15,245 bases of DNA. It comes from Alysiella sp. Lineage in GTDB: Bacteria; Pseudomonadota; Gammaproteobacteria; Burkholderiales; Neisseriaceae. Under the pieces are notes generated by a model, which had not been told where the DNA came from, searched no databases, and saw nothing but the letters and a program-made list of their open reading frames with translations. Positions 1-6,272 of this stretch are shown here, piece after piece (the first letter of the stretch is position 1; every line of letters begins with the position of its first letter). Made by a program: the position numbers and the translations under genes. The stretch is from positions 1-15,245 of the forward strand of contig NZ_JAUNEC010000042.1 of the NCBI RefSeq assembly GCF_030525755.1, in the 5' to 3' direction.

Positions 1-1018
1 TGCGACCGCCTTTGACGTTTTTGCCACCTTTGCCTTTGGGTGCGTCATCATCGCGACTGTGGCGGCGGTCGTCTTTTTTGCGGCTGCCGCTGCTGGGGTT
101 TTCATCGTTCAGACTGCCTGAAACGGGTTTTGCAGCAGGTTTAGCAGCTCTGTCAGCCGTTTTGCCTGCGACATTGTTTTTGTCTTTTTTCGCTTCTTCT
201 GATTTTTGAGCGCGTTTTTCTTCGCTGGGTTTGGCGGTACGCTGTGCATCTTTTTTGGCTTGTGCGGCAGTTTTGGCTTCTTCTGCTGCTTGCAGTTTAG
301 CTGCCTCGCGGCGCGCTTGGCGTTCAGCACGTTCTTGTTTTTCGCGCAACAAAGCTTCTTGGGCTTCACGGCGGCGGCGATTTTGTTCTTCTTCTTCGGC
401 GCGTTTAGCAGCTTCTGCGGCGTTTACCACTTCCACAGGCGTGGGTAAAGGTTGGGGAGCTTTGTCTTTTTTCTTGCGATTGCGGCCACCATCTTTATTC
501 ACATTATTTTCAGGTTGTTTTCCTGATGTTTTGACAGGTTCTGCTGTTTTTTCAGTTTGTGTCGCCGCCTGAACATTGTTTGGTGCTGTGGTAGATGATG
601 CTTCTGCTGCAACAACTTGTTCAGCTTGATGGCTGACTTGTTCTGATGTTGTTTCTGCTTTGGCTTCTGTGTTACTTTGGGCAGTGGTTAGGGTTTCGGT
701 TTTCACACTTTTGCCTGCTTTAGCGGCTTTTAAACGTGCAACTTCAGCTTCAGCACGCGCTTTTGCTTCAGCTCGTGCGCGTTCTGCGACATCGTTTGCT
801 CCGTTTTCAGGCTGCAGATTAAGGCTAGCAACTGTTTCGGTTTGCGTATTAACAACATTGGCATCAGCTGCTTTCAGGCTGCCTGAAACCACTTTGCTTT
901 CAGAAACATGGTCTTCTTTACCAGTTGCTTGTGCCAACAATTCTTCGGGTGTTGGAATATGCACATGGCGGCGTTTTTTACGTTCCACCACCGTGCCATT
1001 GTTTTTTGCATTTGTCAT
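1..1018 (-). CDS. infB: Translation initiation factor IF-2, N-terminal part (runs off the window)
   Basis: IF-2 is the GTPase that places initiator tRNA on the 30S ribosome. Only the first 339 codons are here; the G domain lies beyond the left edge. The visible part is the low-complexity, highly charged region rich in Ala, Glu, Lys and Arg (AEAKARAEAEVARLKAAKAG around residues 85-105, then KEKQERAERQARREA-type repeats, then a Gly/Lys/Asp-rich tail DDDAPKGKGG). This matches the linker of neisserial IF-2. The protein starts MTNAKNNGTVVERKKRRH, which aligns with about residue 75 of the meningococcal protein as I recall it, so the first IF2_N domain is absent. An in-frame TAA at 1031-1033 excludes a longer start. 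An AAGGTG ribosome site precedes the ATG. It lies 21 nt after the nusA stop and is almost certainly cotranscribed with it. Identification rests on composition and position after nusA. Confidence 0.9.
   Translation of the reverse strand, partial: MTNAKNNGTVVERKKRRHVHIPTPEELLAQATGKEDHVSESKVVSGSLKAADANVVNTQTETVASLNLQPENGANDVAERARAEAKARAEAEVARLKAAKAGKSVKTETLTTAQSNTEAKAETTSEQVSHQAEQVVAAEASSTTAPNNVQAATQTEKTAEPVKTSGKQPENNVNKDGGRNRKKKDKAPQPLPTPVEVVNAAEAAKRAEEEEQNRRRREAQEALLREKQERAERQARREAAKLQAAEEAKTAAQAKKDAQRTAKPSEEKRAQKSEEAKKDKNNVAGKTADRAAKPAAKPVSGSLNDENPSSGSRKKDDRRHSRDDDAPKGKGGKNVKGGR
873..887. repeat. DNA uptake sequence, palindromic 15-mer inside infB
   Basis: TTCAGGCTGCCTGAA. On the minus strand it encodes Gly-Ser-Leu-Lys within the charged linker of IF-2, a tolerant site for an insertion. 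A one-mismatch copy (AGACTGCCTGAA) lies at 111-122 in the same gene. Confidence 0.9.
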
Positions 1019-1039
1019 CGTTATTTCACCTTATTATGC

Positions 1040-2539
1040 TTATTCGGCTTCATCGGCAAACCAATGTGCGCGTGCTGCCAAAATCACTTGTTCAGCAGTG
1101 TATTTTTCCACGCCTGTGATTTCAATCAATTCATCAATGGACAATTCTGCCAAATTATCGCGAGTCAAAATATCGGCTTCTGCCAAATCTTTGAGCATGT
1201 CTTCGTCCATACCGTCCAAAGTTTTCATGTCTTGGGCAATGTGGTTGATTTTTTCCTGTGCTGCCAAAGCCTGTTGCAACACAGCATCACGCGCTTTGGT
1301 ACGCAAATTGTCCACAATCTGGGCATTAAAGCCTTCAATTTCCAACAATTCACTTTCAGGCACATATGCCACTTCTTCAATACTGGTAAAGCCTTCTGCC
1401 ACCAATACTTCAGCCGTTTCTTCGTCCAACCCCAACTGTGCCACAAACAAAGCACGGTATTGTGCATCTTCAACAGCATCACGCTCTTCGGCTTCGGCAG
1501 CAGTCATGATGTTGAGTTGCCAACCTGTTAATTCGGCTGCCAAACGCACGTTTTGACCATTGCGACCAATCGCCAAAGGCAACTGGTCTTCTGCCACAAT
1601 CACATCTACCGCATGATTGTCTTCATCAATCACAAGGCGACTCACTTTGGCAGGCGACAAGGCATTGATGATGAAATCAGACGTTTCAGGCGACCACAGC
1701 ACCACATCAATGCGTTCGCCACCAATTTCGTTGGACACCGCATTGACACGTGAACCACGTACACCAATGCAAGTGCCTTGTGGGTCTATGCGTTGATCGT
1801 TGGAATGCACCGCAATTTTTGCACGCTGACCAGGATCGCGTGCCACTTCTTTAATGTCCAATAAACCATCAGCTATTTCAGGGACTTCTTGCTCAAATAG
1901 TTTGCGCAAGAAATCAGGTGAAGAACGACTTAACACAACTTGTTTGCGACCACCATTAAATTCATCTACACGCAAAAACAGCGCGCGAATTTTGTCGCCA
2001 CCACGATAATTTTCGCGTGGCAAGCAATATTCACGCGGAATGAGTGCATCCAATTTGGGCGCAATTTCCACAATGATGCCGTGTTTTTCCACACGTTTAA
2101 CCGTGCCAACCACAATATCTTCGCATACATCTAAAAAGCCATTCAAAATTTGTTCACGTTCAGCATCACGAATGCGTTGCAAAATGATTTGCTTGGCGGT
2201 TTGCGCGGCTTGACGACCAAAGGCTTCGTTGGGAATGTTTTCTTCGTAGTAGTCGCCCACCGAAATTTGGAGTTCGGGTTGTTCTTCTTGAATTTGCTCA
2301 ATGGTTTTTTCCAACTCGGGATAAGTGTAGTCCAAATCTTCCACAATCAACCAACGGCGTACAGTACGGTATTCGCCTGAATCACGGTTAATGCGTACTT
2401 CCAAATCCATGTGTTCGCGGTCGGCTTTTTTCTTGGCGGCAATACCCAAAGCCACTTCCAAAGCTTCAAACACCACATCGGGTTCTACGTTTTTTTCGCT
2501 GGCAAGGGCTTCTGCCAAAGCTAAAATTTCGCGGCTCAT
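1040..2539 (-). CDS. nusA: Transcription termination/antitermination factor NusA
   Basis: NusA binds RNA polymerase and nascent RNA and modulates pausing, termination and rRNA antitermination. The 499-aa product has the full architecture: the RNAP-binding N-terminal domain (about 1-130, MSREILALAEALASEKNV), the S1 domain (about 138-205), KH1 with CIGVRGSRVNAV (257-268), KH2 with PLAIGRNGQNVRLA (321-334), and two C-terminal acidic repeats (about 366-425 and 440-499). The second repeat ends in AARAHWFADE. Two acidic repeats are usual for gamma- and betaproteobacterial NusA. The start is supported by AAAAGGAAC upstream of the ATG. It follows rimP after a 164-nt gap and precedes infB by 21 nt, the conserved rimP-nusA-infB order. 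No damage or frameshift is visible. Confidence 0.98.
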   Translation of the reverse strand: MSREILALAEALASEKNVEPDVVFEALEVALGIAAKKKADREHMDLEVRINRDSGEYRTVRRWLIVEDLDYTYPELEKTIEQIQEEQPELQISVGDYYEENIPNEAFGRQAAQTAKQIILQRIRDAEREQILNGFLDVCEDIVVGTVKRVEKHGIIVEIAPKLDALIPREYCLPRENYRGGDKIRALFLRVDEFNGGRKQVVLSRSSPDFLRKLFEQEVPEIADGLLDIKEVARDPGQRAKIAVHSNDQRIDPQGTCIGVRGSRVNAVSNEIGGERIDVVLWSPETSDFIINALSPAKVSRLVIDEDNHAVDVIVAEDQLPLAIGRNGQNVRLAAELTGWQLNIMTAAEAEERDAVEDAQYRALFVAQLGLDEETAEVLVAEGFTSIEEVAYVPESELLEIEGFNAQIVDNLRTKARDAVLQQALAAQEKINHIAQDMKTLDGMDEDMLKDLAEADILTRDNLAELSIDELIEITGVEKYTAEQVILAARAHWFADEAE

Positions 2540-2589
2540 TGTGCAATGTTCCTTTTAATCAATATAAAAATAAAATAATTTATGGGATT

Positions 2590-2699
2590 TTCAGGCTGCC
2601 TGAAACATTTTGCGCAGGGTGCTTTTACACACCCAAATCATTGAGATTACTTTAAATTTGGTGCGTAACACACACTATAAAATGTAAGGCTGCCTGGAA
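2590..2699. repeat. rimP-nusA spacer with a DNA uptake sequence and a degenerate second copy
   Basis: The 164-nt gap between rimP and nusA (2540-2703) holds a full palindromic uptake sequence at 2590-2604 and an imperfect one (AGGCTGCCTGGAA) at 2687-2699, just past the rimP stop. A weak 5-bp stem (GGGTG 2617-2621 with CACCC 2630-2634) lies between them. I see no clear promoter or terminator, so nusA is probably transcribed through from rimP. Confidence 0.75.
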
Positions 2700-2703
2700 A
2701 GCA

Positions 2704-3141
2704 TCAAAACTTAAATTCAGGCTTAATCCGCGCTTTATCCACATTAGACAATTCAATTTGCGCGGTTTTGCCATCAAACGACACGGTAATAATTTGCGTG
2801 GCTTCGTCAAAACCTTCAATTTTGCCAATGAAGTTTTTTTGCCCCTCAACGGGCAAGCGCGTTTTGATTTTGGCTTGGCTACCCATAAAACGCACAAAAT
2901 CACTGGCTTTTTTCAATGGACGATCCAGACCAGGACTGGAAATTTCCAAATGTTTGTAGTCCACGTCTTCTACCATAAACACACGGCTTAAATGGTTGCT
3001 TACGGTAGCACAGTCTTCCACAGTAATGCCTGTTTCATTGTCAATAAAAATGCGCAATATGCCTTGCGGTGTTAATTCATAATCCACGCACTCATAACCC
3101 AAACCAGGCAAGGTTTTATCTAAAATATCTTGAATATCCAT
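2704..3141 (-). CDS. rimP: Ribosome maturation factor RimP
   Basis: RimP assists 30S subunit maturation in the cytoplasm. The 145-aa product is nearly collinear with neisserial RimP: MDIQDILDKTLPGLGYECVD at the start, the conserved ISSPGLDRPLKKASDFVRF in the middle (about residues 69-87), and a C-terminal Sm-like domain ending ARIKPEFKF. I place the start at 3141 because family members begin MDIQ. The in-frame ATG eight codons upstream (3165) abuts the U-tract of a hairpin and has no ribosome site. Neither ATG has a strong Shine-Dalgarno sequence. This is the first gene of the rimP-nusA-infB operon. Confidence 0.95.
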   Translation of the reverse strand: MDIQDILDKTLPGLGYECVDYELTPQGILRIFIDNETGITVEDCATVSNHLSRVFMVEDVDYKHLEISSPGLDRPLKKASDFVRFMGSQAKIKTRLPVEGQKNFIGKIEGFDEATQIITVSFDGKTAQIELSNVDKARIKPEFKF

Positions 3142-3165
3142 ATCACTGTTTTCTGTATGCTGCAT

Positions 3166-3197
3166 AAAACAAAAAAATGACCGCTTGGGTCATTTTT
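3166..3197 (-). terminator. Terminator-like hairpin in the rimP leader
   Basis: AAAAATGACC (3173-3182) pairs perfectly with GGTCATTTTT (3188-3197) around a 5-nt loop. Read on the minus strand the hairpin is followed by a U-rich run (TT, G, TTTT), the form of an intrinsic terminator. It lies immediately before the rimP coding region, so it would act on transcripts entering the operon. Either it attenuates rimP-nusA-infB, or it ends an unseen upstream minus-strand transcript. Confidence 0.7.
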
Positions 3198-3222
3198 CTG
3201 TGGTGTTGGAAAAATTCTGCTA

Positions 3223-3251
3223 ATTATAATGTTTTTTTCTTGAAAAGAAAA
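3223..3251 (-). promoter_or_regulatory. Candidate promoter for rimP-nusA-infB
   Basis: A perfect minus-strand TATAAT is at 3223-3228. The hexamer 17 bp upstream (TTTTCT, 3246-3251) is a poor -35. Transcription would begin near 3216, about 20 nt before the leader hairpin. The remaining gap to the tRNA promoter (3252-3379) is AT-rich. It contains one bulged palindrome at 3310-3331 and nothing else I can name. Confidence 0.4.
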
Positions 3252-3379
3252 GGGGTTGTGTGATATTCGTGTGGTTTTGATGTGATGATTGGTGCATTCC
3301 GAGAAGTGTGATTGGAAATTTAATTTCAATCAAAATCAAATATTAGTGATGGTTTTATGAAATAATTCAAGCAAAATGT

Positions 3380-3407
3380 TTGACAAAATTCTTTTTTTCT
3401 TTATAAT
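3380..3407 (+). promoter_or_regulatory. Strong sigma-70 promoter of tRNA-Leu
   Basis: Consensus TTGACA (3380-3385), a 16-bp spacer, and consensus TATAAT (3402-3407), ending 20 bp before the first base of the mature tRNA. Confidence 0.9.
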
Positions 3408-3427
3408 TCACATCTTCTTAACCACCA

Positions 3428-3512
3428 GCCCAGGTGGCGAAATTGGTAGACGCAGGGGACTCAAAATCCCCCGCCGCAAGGTGTGTCGGTTCGAGTCCGA
3501 CCCTGGGCACCA
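3428..3512 (+). tRNA. tRNA-Leu (anticodon CAA)
   Basis: This 85-nt tRNA has the acceptor stem GCCCAGG/CCTGGGC and an encoded CCA at 3510-3512. Other marks are the D-loop GGTAGACGC, the anticodon loop CTCAAAA (anticodon CAA, reading UUG), a variable arm typical of class II tRNAs, and the T-loop GGTTCGAGTCC. It has its own promoter and terminator, so it forms a single-gene transcription unit divergent from rimP. Confidence 0.97.
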
Positions 3513-3518
3513 AATTAC

Positions 3519-3554
3519 AAAAAACAGACTTGTTTTACAACAAGTCTGTTTTTT
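3519..3554 (+). terminator. Intrinsic terminator of tRNA-Leu
   Basis: A perfect 16-bp inverted repeat (AAAAAACAGACTTGTT with AACAAGTCTGTTTTTT, loop TTAC) begins 7 nt after the CCA end and finishes in a T6 tract. Its A/T-matched flanks could also work for minus-strand transcripts. Confidence 0.95.
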
Positions 3555-3685
3555 CGTATTGATGCTGTAAAATACAGTCAAACAGAAACTTTTGTTAAAC
3601 TGGTTGTAATGATGTTCACGGAGAAAAATTTCACATTTTCTCTTCTACAACTATACAGTCATTGATAAATAAATGATTAAATAAA

Positions 3686-3716
3686 ATGAAAAATGGCGGA
3701 CGTACAATCCGCCATT
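3686..3716 (-). terminator. Intrinsic terminator after the tannase-family gene
   Basis: AATGGCGGA (3692-3700) and TCCGCCATT (3708-3716) form a perfect 9-bp stem with a 7-nt loop. On the minus strand it is followed by TTT-CATTTT. It lies 47 nt past the stop of the tannase-family gene. Between this hairpin and the tRNA terminator (3555-3685) I see no gene. Confidence 0.85.
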
Positions 3717-3725
3717 GTGAAAATT

Positions 3726-3740
3726 TCAGGCTGCCTGAAA
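3726..3740. repeat. DNA uptake sequence, palindromic 15-mer
   Basis: TTCAGGCTGCCTGAA lies between the stop of the tannase-family gene and its terminator. Confidence 0.9.
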
Positions 3741-3763
3741 CGCATTATTATCCTATTTACACA

Positions 3764-5362
3764 TCATTTACATACAAAACTATTGGCTTGATGCTCATCA
3801 CCACCCATATAAAACGCACTTTTGGGATAGGCACACAAAGGCATACTGCGACCAGGAAAAGTTTTGCCTTTTGCTAATAATTGTTCGGGTGTGCGGTTTG
3901 TAGTATGCCAATTTTCCAAAGCTGTTAAAGGGTCAAAATCGTCCATTGCTTTACCATTTCCACAATGGGTCATACCAGGTACCATAAACATTTGCACGAA
4001 ACTTTCGCTGTTTGGGTTATCAGCGCGCAACTGTTTGAACCAGTCCACTTGGTCTTTGGCGGAAAACACTGGGTCGGACACGCCTGTTACCATGATGAAT
4101 TTGCCCCCACGTGCTTTGAATGTGGTCAAATCAGTGCTGATGGCATCATTAATGGCACCTGTTTGGAATACTTTGGGCGTGTCGCGGTCAAAATCAAAAC
4201 GGCTCACATCAAAATTCGGGTTAGCAGGACTCATGAAATACCATACCAGCGAACCAAATCCCAGCGTAACATTGCGTGCATCGGGTTTAGCAGGGTCTTG
4301 CGAGCTACCCAACTTCCACCTGCGCCAATCGGTGGTATTAATGCCTGTATCATAATACCAGCCGCTGTAAATCGCTTGCCCATCACGGGTTTTCGCACCA
4401 TCAAAAATCGCTTTTAAGACATTGGCTTTGGCTTTTGGCAATACGCTGGCAGGATTAAAGCGGCAGCTTTCCCATTGATTGATGATGCCATCTTTCAAAC
4501 CATCTTGAGCATCACATTGTTGTGCTACTGCTTCGCTGACTTTGTCTAAATCTTGTTGCGTTAAAGCATTTGTTAATACACTTTTGGGGGCAATTTTCAT
4601 CAAATGATGTGTATCCCACACTTGTGCAACTGCTGCACGAGACAGACGAAAACCAGGATTGGCAGCGATGATGCCATCAAATTCCAATGGGTAACGTTGC
4701 ATTGCCATCATCGCTTCACGACCGCCGTTGGAGCAACCCATAAAATAATTGTGTTCAGGCTGTTTGTCATAATTTTGTGCAATGAGTTTTTTGGCGATAT
4801 GGGTTACTTTACCAATTGACTGGTAAGCAAAATCCAAACGTGCTTGTTGGTCAGCCCCAAAATCGGGATGCGGTTTGGGATGACCACCGTCCATACTGAC
4901 TACGGCATAACCGCGCATTAGCGCAGGTGTAGCGGTACTGCTGCGTATGGGAATATTGCCCACAGCAGGTGCAACAAAGCCATTCACGCCACCACCGCCT
5001 TGAAACAGGAATTTGCCATTCCAGTTTTCAGGCAGCCTTAATTGAAATTGGGTGCCATAATGTTTACCGTCTGCGCCTATGCGTGCACCGATTTCACCTT
5101 CCACAATGCAATGCGGTTGGGCTTTTTGCTGTGCTGCCGAACCACCCGTTAAGGCAGCCATCTTGTCTGAACCAATCACACCATCTGTCCATTGCACTTG
5201 TGTGATTCTCGTGTCGTCCAACTGGGTTTGCGACAAAGCTGTGCAACGTTGCTGCGCTGATGATGTCTTGCTGGTATGAGTTGATGGCGTATTGTCTGTG
5301 GACGTGGCACACGCATTCAAAGCCAAACCCCAAACACTTAAAGCCAATAAAGTTTTTTTCAT
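3764..5362 (-). CDS. Tannase/feruloyl esterase family lipoprotein
   Basis: An alpha/beta hydrolase that probably cleaves an ester of a phenolic or other aromatic acid outside the cytoplasm. The 532-aa protein starts with a lipoprotein signal (MKKTLLALSVWGLALNAC, lipidated Cys18). It shows the family's CS-D-HC signature: GCSNGGRE with Cys210-Ser211 nucleophile, Asp430 in GVSDP, and His466-Cys467 in PGMTHCGNG. A probable calcium loop, CDAQDGLKDG (283-292), sits in the lid region. The family also includes fungal feruloyl esterase B and MHETase, so the substrate cannot be read from sequence. I chose the ATG at 5362, not the in-frame one at 5404, because it begins the signal peptide and has AAAAGG upstream. 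The gene stands alone between its own terminator and a repeat-rich upstream gap. Proximity to the gentisate cluster suggests, but does not show, that it supplies aromatic acids. Confidence 0.93.
   Translation of the reverse strand: MKKTLLALSVWGLALNACATSTDNTPSTHTSKTSSAQQRCTALSQTQLDDTRITQVQWTDGVIGSDKMAALTGGSAAQQKAQPHCIVEGEIGARIGADGKHYGTQFQLRLPENWNGKFLFQGGGGVNGFVAPAVGNIPIRSSTATPALMRGYAVVSMDGGHPKPHPDFGADQQARLDFAYQSIGKVTHIAKKLIAQNYDKQPEHNYFMGCSNGGREAMMAMQRYPLEFDGIIAANPGFRLSRAAVAQVWDTHHLMKIAPKSVLTNALTQQDLDKVSEAVAQQCDAQDGLKDGIINQWESCRFNPASVLPKAKANVLKAIFDGAKTRDGQAIYSGWYYDTGINTTDWRRWKLGSSQDPAKPDARNVTLGFGSLVWYFMSPANPNFDVSRFDFDRDTPKVFQTGAINDAISTDLTTFKARGGKFIMVTGVSDPVFSAKDQVDWFKQLRADNPNSESFVQMFMVPGMTHCGNGKAMDDFDPLTALENWHTTNRTPEQLLAKGKTFPGRSMPLCAYPKSAFYMGGDEHQANSFVCK
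5027..5038 (-). repeat. DNA uptake sequence, one-sided, inside the tannase-family gene
   Basis: AGGCTGCCTGAA on the minus strand encodes Arg-Leu-Pro-Glu in the LRLPENW segment (residues 108-114). Confidence 0.88.
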
Positions 5363-5408
5363 GATAAGAATGCCTTTTGATGACAGTGTTGGAAAAACCG
5401 CCAATATG

Positions 5409-5497
5409 GTTGTTTAATATAAACATAGACAAAGCAACAATATATAAATCGTACATCAGGGCATTGGTAACGCCGTACGATTTGTATTTTAAACAAC
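5409..5497. repeat. Correia-like small inverted-repeat element (copy 1)
   Basis: This 89-bp stretch is bounded by GTTGTTTAA (5409-5417) and TTAAACAAC (5489-5497), imperfectly extending to 15 of 18 matches. It contains AGACAAAGCAA (5427-5437) and an inner inverted repeat AAATCGTAC/GTACGATTT around 5447-5483. A related copy lies at 14080-14151. The GACAAAGCAA and GTACG features recall neisserial Correia elements, but the ends differ from the usual TATAGTGGATTAA. It sits in the promoter region of the tannase-family gene. Confidence 0.6.
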
Positions 5498-5550
5498 TGT
5501 ACAAAGGATTTGTTACATTAATCAATGACCATCAACAAAAATTGGGAGTA

Positions 5551-5570
5551 TGATTGATTTTTTTCAATCA
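5551..5570. other. Perfect hairpin with an all-T loop
   Basis: TGATTGA (5551-5557), six T, then TCAATCA (5564-5570). It lies 73 nt past the orn stop. No U-tract follows on either strand, so it is not a classical terminator. Confidence 0.6.
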
Positions 5571-5592
5571 CCAAGCAAATACCATTTTTCTC

Positions 5593-5634
5593 TAATCATC
5601 ATTGGCTTGAAAAAAGATTATGAATATAGGTTCT
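5593..5634 (-). repeat. Partial copy of the AGAACCT repeat next to orn
   Basis: On the minus strand this begins with the 17-mer AGAACCTATATTCATAA (5618-5634), identical to 13881-13897. It then contains GCCAATGATGATTA (5593-5606), nearly matching GCCAATGATGGATTA at 13940. It looks like a shortened relative of the 175-bp element at 13881-14055. It starts 8 nt beyond the orn stop. Confidence 0.65.
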
Positions 5635-5642
5635 TAATCGCC

Positions 5643-6203
5643 TTAAAGCATTGGGTTTTCAGGCAGCCTTAAAAAGGTTTTACGGTAATAACGCAATTCT
5701 TCAATGCTTTCCAAAATGTCGTCCAACGCCTTGTGCGAACCTTTTTTGACGACACCTTTGTACACTTCAGGGTGCCAGCGGCGTGCCAGTTCTTTCAGCG
5801 TGGACACGTCCAAATTGCGATAATGGAAAAACGCTTCCAGTTTCGGCATATGGCGCACCATAAAACGGCGGTCTTGATGAATCGTATTGCCACACATGGG
5901 CGTGGTTTTTTCAGGCAGCCATTCTTGCATGAATGCCAATAATGCCGCTTCCACTTGTGCTTCGGTATAAGTAGATTGTTTCACGCGCTCGGTTAAACCT
6001 GTGCGCGCGTGGGTGGCAGTACACCATTCATCCATTGCGTTCAGCACTTCATCGCTTTGATGAATGGCATAAACTTCCGATTGTGCCAATACATTCAAGT
6101 CTTTATCGGTAATAATCATCGCCACTTCAATGATTTTATCGCTGTCGGGATTTAAACCTGTCATTTCCATGTCAAGCCAGCAAAGATTGTTTTGGTCTTT
6201 CAT
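5643..6203 (-). CDS. orn: Oligoribonuclease
   Basis: A DEDDh 3'-5' exonuclease that degrades 2-5-nt RNA fragments, and pGpG from cyclic-di-GMP turnover, to mononucleotides in the cytoplasm. The 186-aa product has all five catalytic residues in the usual spacing: Asp11 and Glu13 (WLDMEMTGL), Asp111 (HQDRRF), His157 and Asp162 (HKALDDI). These lie one residue from the E. coli Orn positions. I start it at 6203 (MKDQNNLCWL), which has GGGAA upstream, rather than at the in-frame ATG at 6233 that overlaps the candidate -10 box. The C-terminus FLRLPENPML is partly encoded by a DNA uptake sequence. It is codirectional with the LysR gene but probably has its own promoter. Confidence 0.97.
   Translation of the reverse strand: MKDQNNLCWLDMEMTGLNPDSDKIIEVAMIITDKDLNVLAQSEVYAIHQSDEVLNAMDEWCTATHARTGLTERVKQSTYTEAQVEAALLAFMQEWLPEKTTPMCGNTIHQDRRFMVRHMPKLEAFFHYRNLDVSTLKELARRWHPEVYKGVVKKGSHKALDDILESIEELRYYRKTFLRLPENPML
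5658..5669 (-). repeat. DNA uptake sequence, one-sided, at the 3' end of orn
   Basis: AGGCTGCCTGAA on the minus strand encodes Arg-Leu-Pro-Glu, eight residues from the Orn C-terminus. Confidence 0.88.
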
Positions 6204-6231
6204 TTCACATTTCCCAATCAAAAATAATGGC

Positions 6232-6260
6232 ATTATAAATCTTTTCAGGCAGCCTGAAAG
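6232..6260 (-). promoter_or_regulatory. Candidate orn promoter
   Basis: Minus-strand TATAAT at 6232-6237. The hexamer 17 bp upstream is CTTTCA (6255-6260), a weak -35. The spacer is occupied by the uptake-sequence palindrome. The leader would be about 22 nt. Confidence 0.4.
6244..6258. repeat. DNA uptake sequence, palindromic 15-mer
   Basis: TTCAGGCAGCCTGAA in the gap between the LysR gene stop and orn. Confidence 0.9.
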
Positions 6261-6272
6261 CCTTTGCTTTAT

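Noticed and set aside
660..1556. Long plus-strand open frame of 298 codons
   Set aside because: It is antisense to infB and nusA, has Ser/Ala-rich composition typical of a shadow frame, and matches no family I know.
3428..3512. tRNA-Leu as a phage or island attachment site
   Set aside because: No second copy of the tRNA 3' end and no integrase gene is present in the window.
3864..4417. Two overlapping plus-strand open frames of 150-163 codons
   Set aside because: Both are antisense to the tannase-family gene, whose catalytic motifs are intact; they show no domain features.
5363..5404. Upstream in-frame ATG for the tannase-family gene
   Set aside because: It would put 14 extra residues before a clear lipoprotein signal peptide; the ATG at 5362 has a ribosome site.
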